The notes: generated by a model not told the origin, from the sequence alone. Shown: positions 19,089 to 27,040, numbered from the stretch's first letter. The stretch is DNA of 64,000 bases from Microbispora siamensis (GCF_016863095.1 NZ_BOOF01000009.1:124001-188000); one strand, 5' to 3'. Program-made: numbers and translations.

Positions 19089-20266
19089 CCATCGAGGACG
19101 GGCGGAACGGGCCGCTCGACGGCGTACGGGTGATCGACGCCGCGACGCTGTTCGCCGGGCCGACCGCGGCGATGCTGCTGGGCGACTACGGCGCGGACGT
19201 CGTCAAGGTGGAGCACCCGCGCAGGCCGGACCCGTCACGCGGGCACGGGCCCGAGGGGCTGTGGTGGAAGATGCTCGGCCGCAACAAGCGGACGATGACG
19301 CTCGACCTGTCCACGGCGGAGGGCCAGGACCTGATGGTCCGGCTGATCGAGGACGCCGACGTGCTCATCGAGAACTTCCGCCCCGGCACCCTGGAGCGCT
19401 GGAACCTGTCCTGGGACCGGCTCAGCGAGGTCAACCCCGACCTGGTGCTCGCCCGGGTCACCGGGTTCGGCCAGTTCGGCCCGTACGCGAGGCGGCCCGG
19501 CTTCGGCACCCTCGCCGAGGCGATGAGCGGGTTCGCCGCGATGACGGGGGAGCCCGGCGGGCCGCCCACGCTGCCGCCGTTCGGGCTCGCGGACGGCATC
19601 TGCGCGCTGGCCACCGCGTTCGCCGTGATGACGGCCCTGCGGTCGGGGCGCGGGCAGGTCGTCGACCTGTCGATCATCGAGCCGATCCTGACCGTGCTCG
19701 GCGCGCAGCCGACCATCTACGACCGGCTCGGCGTCGTGCCCCCGCGCACCGGCAACCGCTCGGTCAACAACGCGCCGCGCAACACCTACCGGTGCAGCGA
19801 CGGCTCCTGGGTCGCGGTCTCCACCTCGGCGCAGAGCATCGCGGAACGGGTGATGCGCCTGGTCGGGCGGCCCGACCTGGTGGACGAGCCGTGGTTCGCC
19901 ACCGGCGCGGGCCGGGTGGCGCACGCGGACGAACTCGACGCGGCCGTGGCGGCGTGGGTCGGCGAGCGGACCCGGGAGGAGGTGCTGCGGGCGTTCGAGG
20001 AGGCGGAGGCCGCCGTGGCGCCGATCTACGACGTGCGCGACGTGCTGGCCGACCCGCAGCTCGCGGCGCTCGACGCGGTGACCACCGTGGAGGATCCCGA
20101 GCTGGGCCCGCTGCGGATGCAGAACGTGATGTTCCGGTTGTCGGAGACTCCGGGACGGATCCGGTGGACCGGCCGTCCGCACGGCGCCGACACCGACGAG
20201 ATCCTGCACGGCCTCGGCCTGACCGGCGCGGAGATCGAGGCCCTGCGCGCCAAGGGAGTGGTGTGA
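19085..20266 (+). CDS. CaiB/BaiF family CoA-transferase
   Basis: A 393-aa family III CoA-transferase. It has the start DGVRVIDAATLFAGPTAAMLLGDYGADVVKVE, then NKRTMTLDLSTAEGQDL, ENFRPGTLERW and PPFGLADGICALATAFAVM (Asp of LADG in the place of the catalytic aspartate). It moves CoA between carboxylic acids through an aspartyl-CoA anhydride. GTG 19085 overlaps the ribokinase stop, so it is coupled to the sugar operon. With the lyase that follows, it may activate and split an organic acid released from the imported compound. The acid is unknown. Confidence 0.9.
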   Translation: MTIEDGRNGPLDGVRVIDAATLFAGPTAAMLLGDYGADVVKVEHPRRPDPSRGHGPEGLWWKMLGRNKRTMTLDLSTAEGQDLMVRLIEDADVLIENFRPGTLERWNLSWDRLSEVNPDLVLARVTGFGQFGPYARRPGFGTLAEAMSGFAAMTGEPGGPPTLPPFGLADGICALATAFAVMTALRSGRGQVVDLSIIEPILTVLGAQPTIYDRLGVVPPRTGNRSVNNAPRNTYRCSDGSWVAVSTSAQSIAERVMRLVGRPDLVDEPWFATGAGRVAHADELDAAVAAWVGERTREEVLRAFEEAEAAVAPIYDVRDVLADPQLAALDAVTTVEDPELGPLRMQNVMFRLSETPGRIRWTGRPHGADTDEILHGLGLTGAEIEALRAKGVV

Positions 20267-20275
20267 CATGTCACA
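20262..20275. promoter_or_regulatory. Palindrome TGTGACATGTCACA before the lyase gene
   Basis: A perfect 14-bp palindrome overlapping the stop of the CoA-transferase gene. The same TGTGAC-2-GTCACA motif occurs at 51254-51267 in the control region of the microcompartment locus. It is probably an operator for an internal promoter of the lyase gene; the protein that binds it is not identifiable from the sequence. Confidence 0.5.
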
Positions 20276-20341
20276 TCGTGTCCTGGAATGAGTGGCGATC
20301 TTCCGGAAAGGGGCACGGGGGATTCGCGAGGAGTTGACGCC

Positions 20342-21178
20342 GTGCCTGCTGCCGAGGTTTCTTCCGGGCCTGCTGCCGCCCCCCTGACGTGGTTGTACGT
20401 GCCCGCCGACCGCCCCGACCGGATCGACAAGGCCCTCGGCGGCGAGGCCGACATGGTCATCGTGGACCTGGAGGACGCGGTCGCCCCGGAGAACAAGGGC
20501 GTCGCCCGGGCCGGGGTCGTCGCCCTGCTGGCCACGCCGCAGCCGCGGGTGGAGGTCCGCGTCAACGACGTCCGCACGCCGTACGGCCAGGCCGACCTGC
20601 ACGCGCTCGGGTCGCTGCTGCACGGCGGCGGTGGCCTGCGCATCCCCAAGGTGGAGTCGGCCGACGAGGTCCGCTGGATCGCCGACGCGGTGCCGGGCGT
20701 GCCGCTGCGCCTGATCATCGAGTCGGCCCTCGGGCTGGAGCGCGCCTTCGAGATCGCCACCGCCTCACCGGCCGTCGCCGGGATCGGCCTGGGCGAGGCC
20801 GACCTGCGCGCCGACCTCGGCGTGACCGACGAGGCGGGCCTGGCCTGGGCGCGTTCGCGTATCGTCGTCGCGGCCCGGGCGGCGGGGCTGCCGGCCCCGG
20901 CCCAGTCCGTGTACACGAACGTCCGCGACCTCGACGGCCTGGCCGCGTCCTGCGCCGCGGGCCGGGCCATGGGCTTTCGCGGCCGGGCGGCCATCCACCC
21001 CATCCAGCTTCCGGTGATCGCGGCGGCCTACCGCCCGACCAGGGAGGAGATCGTGGCCGCCCTGGAGGTCGTCTCCGCCGCAGACCAGGGCGCGGTCGCC
21101 CTCGCCGACGGCCGCTTCGTCGACGAGGCCGTCGTCCGCCAGGCCCGTCGCCTCCTCAGCGACGCCGGCGACCGCTGA
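20342..21178 (+). CDS. HpcH/HpaI aldolase / CitE-like CoA-ester lyase
   Basis: A 278-aa TIM-barrel protein of the CitE/malyl-CoA lyase group: TWLYVPADRPDRIDKAL, MVIVDLEDAVAPENK (metal/CoA site), VEVRVNDVRTP, LRIPKVESADEV, IIESALGLERA (metal Glu), GLGEADLRADLG and GFRGRAAIHPIQL. Free-standing members cleave malyl-, citramalyl- or methylmalyl-CoA. GTG 20342 follows GAGGAG by eight bases and starts right before the barrel; ATG 20288 would add 18 unconserved residues. The CoA-transferase upstream would supply its CoA-ester substrate. Confidence 0.85.
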   Translation: MPAAEVSSGPAAAPLTWLYVPADRPDRIDKALGGEADMVIVDLEDAVAPENKGVARAGVVALLATPQPRVEVRVNDVRTPYGQADLHALGSLLHGGGGLRIPKVESADEVRWIADAVPGVPLRLIIESALGLERAFEIATASPAVAGIGLGEADLRADLGVTDEAGLAWARSRIVVAARAAGLPAPAQSVYTNVRDLDGLAASCAAGRAMGFRGRAAIHPIQLPVIAAAYRPTREEIVAALEVVSAADQGAVALADGRFVDEAVVRQARRLLSDAGDR

Positions 21179-21300
21179 CCGCCGTCCGTCAGGAGTGGGG
21201 TGTCCACGGGCCTCGGCCGGGCCGGTCGGCGCACCGGAAGGGGTTCGCGGTCCTCGCGAAGCCCGCTTCGCTCCTTCGGCCCTGTGAACGATCGCGCACG

Positions 21301-21316
21301 CCTCCGCAGGCGGAGG
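21301..21316. terminator. Hairpin at the end of the ribosyl operon
   Basis: CCTCCGC AG GCGGAGG, seven-base perfect arms, lies between the lyase gene and the convergent gene remnant. There is no T-run, as is common in GC-rich genomes. The role as terminator is inferred from position. Confidence 0.4.
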
Positions 21317-21323
21317 AGCGTTG

Positions 21324-21797
21324 TCAACGGAGGAGGGACATGGACATCCGGCGGTAGGCGTGGCGGCGGCCACGGATCGCGATGCTGTAGGCGAGGATGT
21401 TCTCCGGGACGGTGATGCCGAAGTAGCCGCAGTCGCCCAGGTGGTGGATGTCGGTCCCGGTCATCTTGGCCATCAGCGCGAGCCGGCGGATCGTGTCGGG
21501 GTCGGCGCCCTCCTGGGATGTGCCGATCGTCGTCATCGTGAGGGCCCCGGCCGCGTGGGCCGCCTCCACCCATTCCCGCACCTGGGCCTCGTGGCAGCCG
21601 GGAACCGTGCCGGGCGCGGGCATCAGGACGACGTCCGCGCCCGCGGCGGCGAAGCCCTCGATCGCGGCGACGTCCACGATGCCGGACCCGGCCGCCGACG
21701 CGACGCCCGCCGCGTGCATCTTGCCGGCCATCACGATCAGGTCGTCGCCCGCGGCGGCCCTGGCTGCGGCCACCGCCCTGGTCAGCGACGCGTTCGC
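21324..21797 (-). pseudogene. C-terminal remnant of a TIM-barrel (phosphonomutase/DUF7916-like) protein
   Basis: About 155 residues from ASLTRAVAAARAAAGDDLIVMAGKMHAAG to YRRMSMSLLR, with GIVDVAAIEGFAAAGADVVLMPAPGT, TIGTSQEGADPDTIRRLALMAKMTGTDIHHLGDCGYFG and ENILAYSIAIRGRRHAYRRM. This looks like the back half of a conserved TIM-barrel protein usually near 300 aa. The N-terminal half is missing: upstream of about 21797 the frame runs into DNA belonging to a different gene remnant on the other strand. I am confident it is a fragment, less so of the exact family. Confidence 0.6.
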
Positions 21798-21806
21798 GTG
21801 GAGAGG

Positions 21807-22223
21807 GTGCAGGCCGGATGGGGCCAGTTCACCGGGTCGCACACCACCGACCCGGACCGCCCGCACTCCGGCGTACGCATCGAGAACAACACGGTCCGCA
21901 ACACCCGCTGGGACGGCATCGCCACGGTGAACGCCACCGACGTGCGCATCGCGGGCAACCGGGTGGACGGCTGCGAGGGCGGCATCTACGTCAAGTCGGT
22001 CGCCGGTGGGCCCTTGCGCGCGGTGGAGATCACCGGCAACCAGGTGACGAGCTGCGGTGTCCGGGACTGGCTGGCCGTACGGGCCGACGACGCCGGCCCG
22101 ATCACCGACGTCGCGGTGACCGGCAACGTGGTTCCGTGTTCGAGGGTGCGCTACTACGGCTCGGTCACCCCCAGAACGGGCACGACCCTGGACTGCCCGC
22201 CCGCCCGGGGCGTGTCGGCCTGA
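21807..22223 (+). pseudogene. C-terminal remnant of a right-handed beta-helix protein
   Basis: From VQAGWGQFTGSHTT to GTTLDCPPARGVSA, with repeated beta-helix rungs: SGVRIENNTVRNTRWDGI, ATDVRIAGNRVDGCEGGIYV, RAVEITGNQVTSC and TDVAVTGNVV. This is the pectate-lyase-like parallel beta-helix pattern of secreted polysaccharide-active proteins. There is no start or signal peptide; the left end abuts the truncated TIM-barrel remnant within about ten bases, marking a deletion or recombination junction. Confidence 0.6.
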
Positions 22224-22371
22224 CCGGCCAGTCGCCGGAGGAGGCCCTCCAGGTCGCGTTCGCCGTCGGGGGTCTGGGCGCCGTGGGCCAGTCCGTCGCG
22301 GATCAGCCTGTTCTTACCGGGTCGGCGTCACCCTGACCGCTCCGCTGATGCGGGGTGACACTTCGACGGCA

Positions 22372-22393
22372 CGGCTCAGCCCGGGCTGAGCCG
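22372..22393 (-). terminator. Perfect 22-bp palindrome downstream of the TetR gene
   Basis: Two 11-base arms (CGGCTCAGCCC and its complement) with no spacer, five bases beyond the TetR stop. A strong RNA hairpin is expected. A bidirectional terminator is likely since the beta-helix remnant converges on it. Confidence 0.6.
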
Positions 22394-22397
22394 GCCG

Positions 22398-22997
22398 TCA
22401 GACGTGGAGCACGGCGGCCGGCCTGCTGGTCAGGCCCCTGACCGCGAGCTCCACGAGCTGACGCAGGCGCTTGCGCAGGACGGCCGGCTCCGCCTTCTCC
22501 CGCACTATCCCCGACAGCGCGTCCACCAGGACGGCGGCGGCGTCCGCGGCGGACAGGGCCGCGTCGAGCAGGTCGAGTTCCTCGGCCGCGTCGCTGAGCG
22601 TGGCCTCGACGACCGACAGATAGGCCGACTCGAACGAGGCCATCACGTCCTCGACGATCACTTCGGCCTCGGCGAACAGCTCCGCCCGGTAATCCGCCTC
22701 GACCGCGCCGGCGAAAAACTCGATCTTGATGGCCAGGACGTCGTAGAGGCGGTCGGCGACGGGCCGGCCGGAGCGCCGTGCGGCCTCGGCCGCGGCGACG
22801 ATGTCGTCGGCGAACCTCCGCGCGACCGCCCTGAAGACGTCTTCCTTACCTTTGAAGTGCAGATAGACGGCCGGACGCGACACACGCGCCGCACGCGCGA
22901 TCAGGTCCATGGAGGTGCGGCGGTAGCCATACCTGCCGAACACGTCGAGCGCGGCGGCCACGATGTGGTCGCGCTTGGCCTCGGCGGCATCCGTCAT
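22398..22997 (-). CDS. TetR-family transcriptional regulator
   Basis: A 199-aa regulator. The DNA-binding domain is at residues 8-55 (IVAAALDVFGRYGYRRTSMDLIARAARVSRPAVYLHFKGKEDVFRAV), followed by an all-helical ligand domain with no family-specific marks. It is transcribed in the same direction as the SDR gene that ends 63 bases upstream, and may belong to that unit or act alone. Confidence 0.9.
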   Translation of the reverse strand: MTDAAEAKRDHIVAAALDVFGRYGYRRTSMDLIARAARVSRPAVYLHFKGKEDVFRAVARRFADDIVAAAEAARRSGRPVADRLYDVLAIKIEFFAGAVEADYRAELFAEAEVIVEDVMASFESAYLSVVEATLSDAAEELDLLDAALSAADAAAVLVDALSGIVREKAEPAVLRKRLRQLVELAVRGLTSRPAAVLHV

Positions 22998-23060
22998 GCT
23001 GACACGATATACGCGTTCCGTCAGCTCGCCATCGCGCTGCCGGGTTCCGCTCCGCGCCGA

Positions 23061-23924
23061 TCAGGGCGCGCCACCGCCCGCGCGGACGCCCCGCAGCCCG
23101 AACGCCCGGGTGACCAGCTGCTCGCGCAGCCCCGCAGGGGCGTGCGCCAGCATGCCGTAGACGCGGACGTCCGCGCTGACCGGGTAGCGCCGCTTGGGGT
23201 CACGCGCCTCGACGGCCGTCGCGATCGTGGCGGCGACGGCCTCGGCCGGGCCGGTCTTCTGGTTGGCGATCGCCTCGCCGAAACGCTGGAGGTGGTCGCC
23301 GTACAGCGCGACCCTGTGCGGGTCGGCGGCCGCCAGCGCCTTGCGCGCGGCGGCGTCGGCCTTGTCGAAGATGGCGGTGGCGGTGGCCCCGGGCTCCACG
23401 GCGATCACCGGGATGCGCCAGGCGGCCAGCTCGACGCGCAGGGCGTCCGACAGCGCTTTGAGCGCGGCCTTGCTGGCCGAGATCGGCGCCATGAACGGCA
23501 GAGCCACGTGCGCGGTCGGGGCGCTCACGTTGACGATACGGCCCCGGCCTGCCCGCAGCAGGGGCAGGAACGCCTGGGTGACGAACGCCGGGCCGAGGGT
23601 GTTCACCGCGAACTGTCTGCGCAGGTCGTCGGGCGGAACCAGTTCCAGCGGGCCCTGGACGATGATCCCGGCGTTGTTGACCACGGCGTGGAGCCCGTGG
23701 CCCCGCACCTCGTCGTGCACCCGCTCGGCCGCGGCCGCGACGGAGCCGGGATCGGTGACGTCCATCGTCACCACGCGTACGCCGGCCGTCCGTCCCAGGC
23801 TCGCGTCCTCGCCGCGCACGGCGGCGTAGACCGTGTAGCCGCGCGCGACGAGCGCATCCACGGCCGCTCTGCCGATTCCGCCCGCGGCGCCCGTGACCAG
23901 AACCGCCCTGTTCTCGATCGCCAT
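23061..23924 (-). CDS. Short-chain dehydrogenase/reductase
   Basis: A 287-aa classical SDR: cofactor motif VLVTGAAGGIGRAAVDALVARG (8-29), VVNNAGIIVQGPLE, and catalytic Ser with a YxxxK-type segment given here as ISASKAALKALSDALRVEL, in which the Tyr position is Ile. The missing tyrosine is unusual and may reduce activity. An extended tail follows the core. ATG 23924 is behind GAGGAG at seven bases. It is divergent from the PadR gene, whose operator dyad lies between them, so it is the likely PadR target. Confidence 0.85.
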   Translation of the reverse strand: MAIENRAVLVTGAAGGIGRAAVDALVARGYTVYAAVRGEDASLGRTAGVRVVTMDVTDPGSVAAAAERVHDEVRGHGLHAVVNNAGIIVQGPLELVPPDDLRRQFAVNTLGPAFVTQAFLPLLRAGRGRIVNVSAPTAHVALPFMAPISASKAALKALSDALRVELAAWRIPVIAVEPGATATAIFDKADAAARKALAAADPHRVALYGDHLQRFGEAIANQKTGPAEAVAATIATAVEARDPKRRYPVSADVRVYGMLAHAPAGLREQLVTRAFGLRGVRAGGGAP

Positions 23925-23951
23925 GCCCCTGCTCCTCACATGTTCTTAGGT

Positions 23952-23971
23952 ACATGTACTTGAGTACATGT
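23952..23971. promoter_or_regulatory. PadR-type operator dyad
   Basis: Perfect nine-base arms ACATGTACT and AGTACATGT around TG. The core reads ATGT-8N-ACAT, the spacing recognised by PadR repressors in Bacillus. It lies in the spacer between the divergent SDR and PadR genes, on top of their expected promoters. Confidence 0.7.
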
Positions 23972-24034
23972 GTGATGATGCACGTGGTCCGAAGGACATG
24001 TCAAGATGGTGAGCGTCGATCCGGAGGAGGGCCA

Positions 24035-24580
24035 ATGTCGTTGCGCTACGGGCTGCTCGGCCTGCTCGCGGAAGGCGCTGCCAGCGGATACGACCTGGCG
24101 CGGCGGTTCCAGGAGGTGCTCGGCTCCGTCTGGCCCGCACAGCACCCGAAGATCTACGCCGAGCTGAACCGGCTGGCCCAGGAGGGTCTGATCGAGGTCG
24201 AGAGCGAGGGCCCGCGAGGGCGCAAGGCGTACCGGATCACAGAGGAAGGGCTCGTCGCCGTCCGCGGCTGGCTGCGTGACACCGAGGTGGACCACACGCT
24301 GCGCATGCAGTCGTTGCTGCGCTCGTTCTTCTTCTGGCTGATGGAGCCCGACGACCTGCGCCGCCACCTCGACGAGGAGGCCCGCTTCTTCGCCGAGGCG
24401 GCGGCGCGTTACGAGGAGTACGCGAAGGCCAAGGATCGCGGCGAGTTCGGCGACAGTCCCCAGACGCGATCCATGCGCATCGCCATCGAAGCCGGCGTAC
24501 GCCTCTATCGGACCCTCGCCGAGTGGGCCGAGTGGGCCAAGACCGTCCCGCCGAACTCGTCTACCACGACCCATTCCTGA
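24035..24580 (+). CDS. PadR-family transcriptional regulator
   Basis: A 181-aa PadR with the winged-helix domain at the N-terminus (LRYGLLGLLAEGAASGYDLARRFQEVLG, HPKIYAELNRLAQEGLIEVESEGPRGRKAYRITEEG) and a C-terminal dimerising helix pair of the Vir_act_alpha_C type. ATG 24035 follows GGAGGAGG. The upstream in-frame region (from 23954) overlaps the operator and is not expected to be translated. It probably represses itself and the divergent SDR in response to a small hydrophobic ligand. Confidence 0.9.
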   Translation: MSLRYGLLGLLAEGAASGYDLARRFQEVLGSVWPAQHPKIYAELNRLAQEGLIEVESEGPRGRKAYRITEEGLVAVRGWLRDTEVDHTLRMQSLLRSFFFWLMEPDDLRRHLDEEARFFAEAAARYEEYAKAKDRGEFGDSPQTRSMRIAIEAGVRLYRTLAEWAEWAKTVPPNSSTTTHS

Positions 24581-24613
24581 CGAGAAGGCCGCATGCCGTC
24601 CCTGGTCGGACGG

Positions 24614-24910
24614 TCACCCGGCAATCGGCGGCTTCTTGCCGAAGGCGCCGATGCGCGCGTGGAAGACACCCATGACCAGGACGCCGACCGCTCCCGCGAC
24701 GGCGGCGGGCAGAGGGTGCGCGCCCACGTCGGCGGTCGTGGTCAGCGCGGCCGCGATCAGGTACATTCCCCAGCCCGCGACCACGTTGACCAGCGGCCCG
24801 TAGCCGAACGGAGTAGGGAACCCTTCTTTGGTGATCCCCTTCACGAAGTGCGGTGTCGCGTTCGCCGCGAAGACGCCGGCGAAGAAGCTCAGAAGGACCG
24901 TCGACCACAT
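24614..24910 (-). CDS. Small conserved membrane protein
   Basis: A 98-aa protein with three hydrophobic segments: MWSTVLLSFFAGVFAANATPHFVKGI, VNVVAGWGMYLIAAALTTTA and LPAAVAGAVGVLVMGVFHARIGAFG. The start at 24910 follows GGGAG; a longer frame to 24946 exists but adds polar residues only. No function recognised. Confidence 0.65.
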   Translation of the reverse strand: MWSTVLLSFFAGVFAANATPHFVKGITKEGFPTPFGYGPLVNVVAGWGMYLIAAALTTTADVGAHPLPAAVAGAVGVLVMGVFHARIGAFGKKPPIAG

Positions 24911-24981
24911 ACCTGCTCCCGAGTCGGTGCGAATCATCTCTGACAATTTAGACCATAGATGTCAGAATGACAGCACCCGCA

Positions 24982-25206
24982 CAGGCTCGTCTCCACCTCG
25001 TCCCGTTTGCGGAACCGGAGGGTCGAGTCCGACGTGACGACCGCGCCGTCCGCCAGGAAGGTGTAGGTGTAGCGGAAGGACACCAGCGGCGGGCTCACGT
25101 CGGTGACCTCGAGGCGCCGCTCCACGATCCCGGCCTCCGGAAGGTCGAGGACGACCGGACCGGGGTCGGAGGCCCACTCGCGAGCCGCGCGCCGCCACGC
25201 CCGGAG
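24982..25206 (-). pseudogene. Internal fragment of a SAM-dependent methyltransferase-like gene
   Basis: About 75 residues (LRAWRRAAREWASDPGPVVLDL, EAGIVERRLEVTDVSPPLVSFRYTYTFLADGAVVTSDSTLRFRKRDEVETSL) match the late part of a class I methyltransferase of actinobacteria in my recollection. There is no start, no SAM-binding glycine loop, and the C-terminus is replaced by unrelated residues. It abuts the LysR stop. Family assignment is tentative; the fragment nature is clearer. Confidence 0.45.
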
Positions 25207-25211
25207 GGCGC

Positions 25212-26105
25212 TCAGTCTCCCGAGGGGAGGGGACCGAGGTCGCGGACGACCGCGGCCAGGGCCCGGACGAGCTCGTTCTCCGTCTCGCTGCGCCACACCA
25301 GCGCGTACGGCAGCGGCCCCATGTCGGTGACCGGCAGGTAGGCGATGTCCGGCCTTACCCAGTAGCGGCTCATGTGCGCGGGAAAGAGCACGACAAGCCC
25401 GGACATGCTGGCGAAAGTGATGGCCTCTTCCGCGTCCCGCACCACGGGGCCACGTTCGATCGGGCGGCCACGGCGGGTCTGGCGCGGAGCATAGGCGTCG
25501 TACCAGTAGTCGGGCCCGGTGTCGGCATGCGGATGCTGGAAATCGGCGACCATCTCCAGCGAGACCGACGTGTGCAGGGCGAGCTCGTGATCGGTGGCGA
25601 CGGCCAGCACCCGAGGCTCGGCGAACAGGATCGGTCCGACGGTGAGGTCGGGCTCGTCGAGAGGCAGCCAGCTGACCAGGACGTCGACGTCCCCGCGGCG
25701 CAGCGCGGCGAAGGCGTCGCTGAACTGGGTGCTCTGGATGCGCAGCCGCCACTGCGGGTGACGGTGGCGGAAGACCTCCCAGTAGTGGCGCAGGTCGTAG
25801 GCGTTGAGGGGCATCATGCCGATGCGCAGCGTGCCGGTGATGCCCTGGCCGGCCATCCGGGCGCGCTGCACGCTGTCCTGCAGACCGGCGTAGAGAGGCT
25901 GGAGGTCGTCGCGGAGCTGCCGCCCGACCGGCGTCAGCCGTACCGCGCGATTGTTGCGCTCGAACAGCGGGGCGCCGATCTGCCGCTCCTGCTTCTGGAT
26001 CGCCTGGGTGACGCGGGCGGGCGACAGGCACAGCCGGGCGGCGGTGCGGCCGAAGTGCAGTTCGTCGGCCAGGGTCAGGAAGATCTCGATGTCGCGTAGT
26101 TCCAC
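25212..26105 (-). CDS. LysR-family transcriptional regulator
   Basis: A 297-aa regulator: N-terminal helix-turn-helix VELRDIEIFLTLADELHFGRTAARLCLSPARVTQAIQKQERQIGAPLFERNNRAVRLTPVG and a C-terminal substrate-sensing domain (GTLRIGMMPLNAY, DVLVSWLPLDEPDLTVGPILFAEPRVL). The GTG at 26105 gives the usual LysR length; the frame is open up to 26231 but the extra residues are not LysR-like. Its divergent neighbour is now only a broken flavin monooxygenase start, so its original target may be lost. Confidence 0.88.
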   Translation of the reverse strand: MELRDIEIFLTLADELHFGRTAARLCLSPARVTQAIQKQERQIGAPLFERNNRAVRLTPVGRQLRDDLQPLYAGLQDSVQRARMAGQGITGTLRIGMMPLNAYDLRHYWEVFRHRHPQWRLRIQSTQFSDAFAALRRGDVDVLVSWLPLDEPDLTVGPILFAEPRVLAVATDHELALHTSVSLEMVADFQHPHADTGPDYWYDAYAPRQTRRGRPIERGPVVRDAEEAITFASMSGLVVLFPAHMSRYWVRPDIAYLPVTDMGPLPYALVWRSETENELVRALAAVVRDLGPLPSGD

Positions 26106-26223
26106 GCCTGACCTGCTCCGTTTACTTCCACTGAAGGTGATCTTGCGGGATCCGTCGTTGTTCGGGCGTTCACCGTACTCGATCCTCGGAACGTACGAAC
26201 GGTTCGCTCGATGGAGCATGGTG

Positions 26224-26310
26224 ATGGACATCCTCGTTTCCGGTGCCGGCGTCGCAGGGCCCGCCTCGGCCTACTGGCTGCGACATCACGAGCTCAGCCC
26301 ACCGTGGCCG
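26224..26310 (+). pseudogene. N-terminal remnant of a FAD-dependent monooxygenase
   Basis: The sequence opens MDILVSGAGVAGPASAYWLRHH, the dinucleotide-binding GxGxxG start typical of PhzS/UbiH-type hydroxylases. The following PTV segment appears only in another frame, so a frameshift occurs near 26290. No more of the gene remains; the GbsR-like gene ends here on the other strand. Confidence 0.55.
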
Positions 26311-27040
26311 GCGGGTCCGGGTGCCGGGCGCTGCGGGCGGCCTGGTTCTTCCGCCACTCCTCGATGACCTGCCGGAAGGCCTCGCTCACGAGGACAAGGA
26401 GTTCGGCGGAGGACTCGAAGCGGGAACCCGCGGGGGTCGTGGCCCCGAGAATCTCCGCTCCGCGCTGTGACGCGGCCGCCAGGGCCTCGTTCATCCGCAA
26501 AGACGCGAGGATCGACCGGACCCAGATCTCGTCGTCGATGACGTAGCGCTCGCGTCGCGTGCCGGGAACCCGTTCCCGCCTGAGCATTCCCTGCTGTTCG
26601 AGGTAGGCGACGGCGTGCGAGACCGACGCGGGGCTGACGCGAAGCCGCTGGACCAGTTCGGCGGCGGTGAGAGCGCCGGAGTCGGTGACGTACAGGCAGG
26701 CCAGCACTCTGGCCTCCATCCGGGGCATGCCCTGCTGGACCAGGAGAGCGATGAAGGACTCCGTGAAGTCCTCGACGGCTCGGGGGTCACGCCCGTGGCC
26801 GCCGTCGGGGGCAGGCGGGGCGAGAGGCCGAGCCTGCCCGTGTCGGCGCGCACGATGCCGCGTGGCTTCGTGCGCCCGGTCCGCCCCGTAATCGTCGGGT
26901 CCGCCGTTGCGGGTGACCTCCCGCATGATGGTCGAGGCGGGCCGCCCAAGACGCCGGCCGATCTCCGCGTATCCGAGCCCCTCGGCCAGCCCTGCGGCGA
27001 TGTGCTGACGGTCCTCATTGGTGAGTCTGCCTCCGGGCAT
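26294..27040 (-). CDS. GbsR/MarR-type regulator with an extra N-terminal IS30-like HTH
   Basis: A 248-aa regulator with two DNA-binding modules. Residues 1-75 (RLTNEDRQHIAAGLAEGLGYAEIGRRLGRPASTIMREVTRNGG) resemble the HTH_38 of IS30 transposases. Residues 95-180 are a GbsR/MarR winged helix (MPRMEARVLACLYVTDSGALTAAELVQRLRVSPASVSHAVAYLEQQGMLRRERVPGTRRERYVIDD). ATG 27040 lies ten bases after AGGAG. It is divergent from the serine hydrolase operon at 27305 across an operator-rich, AT-richer spacer, so it probably controls that operon. The 3' end overlaps a broken monooxygenase gene. Confidence 0.85.
   Translation of the reverse strand: MPGGRLTNEDRQHIAAGLAEGLGYAEIGRRLGRPASTIMREVTRNGGPDDYGADRAHEATRHRARRHGQARPLAPPAPDGGHGRDPRAVEDFTESFIALLVQQGMPRMEARVLACLYVTDSGALTAAELVQRLRVSPASVSHAVAYLEQQGMLRRERVPGTRRERYVIDDEIWVRSILASLRMNEALAAASQRGAEILGATTPAGSRFESSAELLVLVSEAFRQVIEEWRKNQAARSARHPDPPATVG

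Noticed and set aside
20262-20275. Palindrome as a CRP/cAMP site.
   Set aside because: Known CRP sites space TGTGA and TCACA by six bases; here the spacing is four in both copies.
25212-26231. Longer LysR start at 26231.
   Set aside because: The extra 42 residues are not LysR-like and would run through the promoter region of the divergent fragment.
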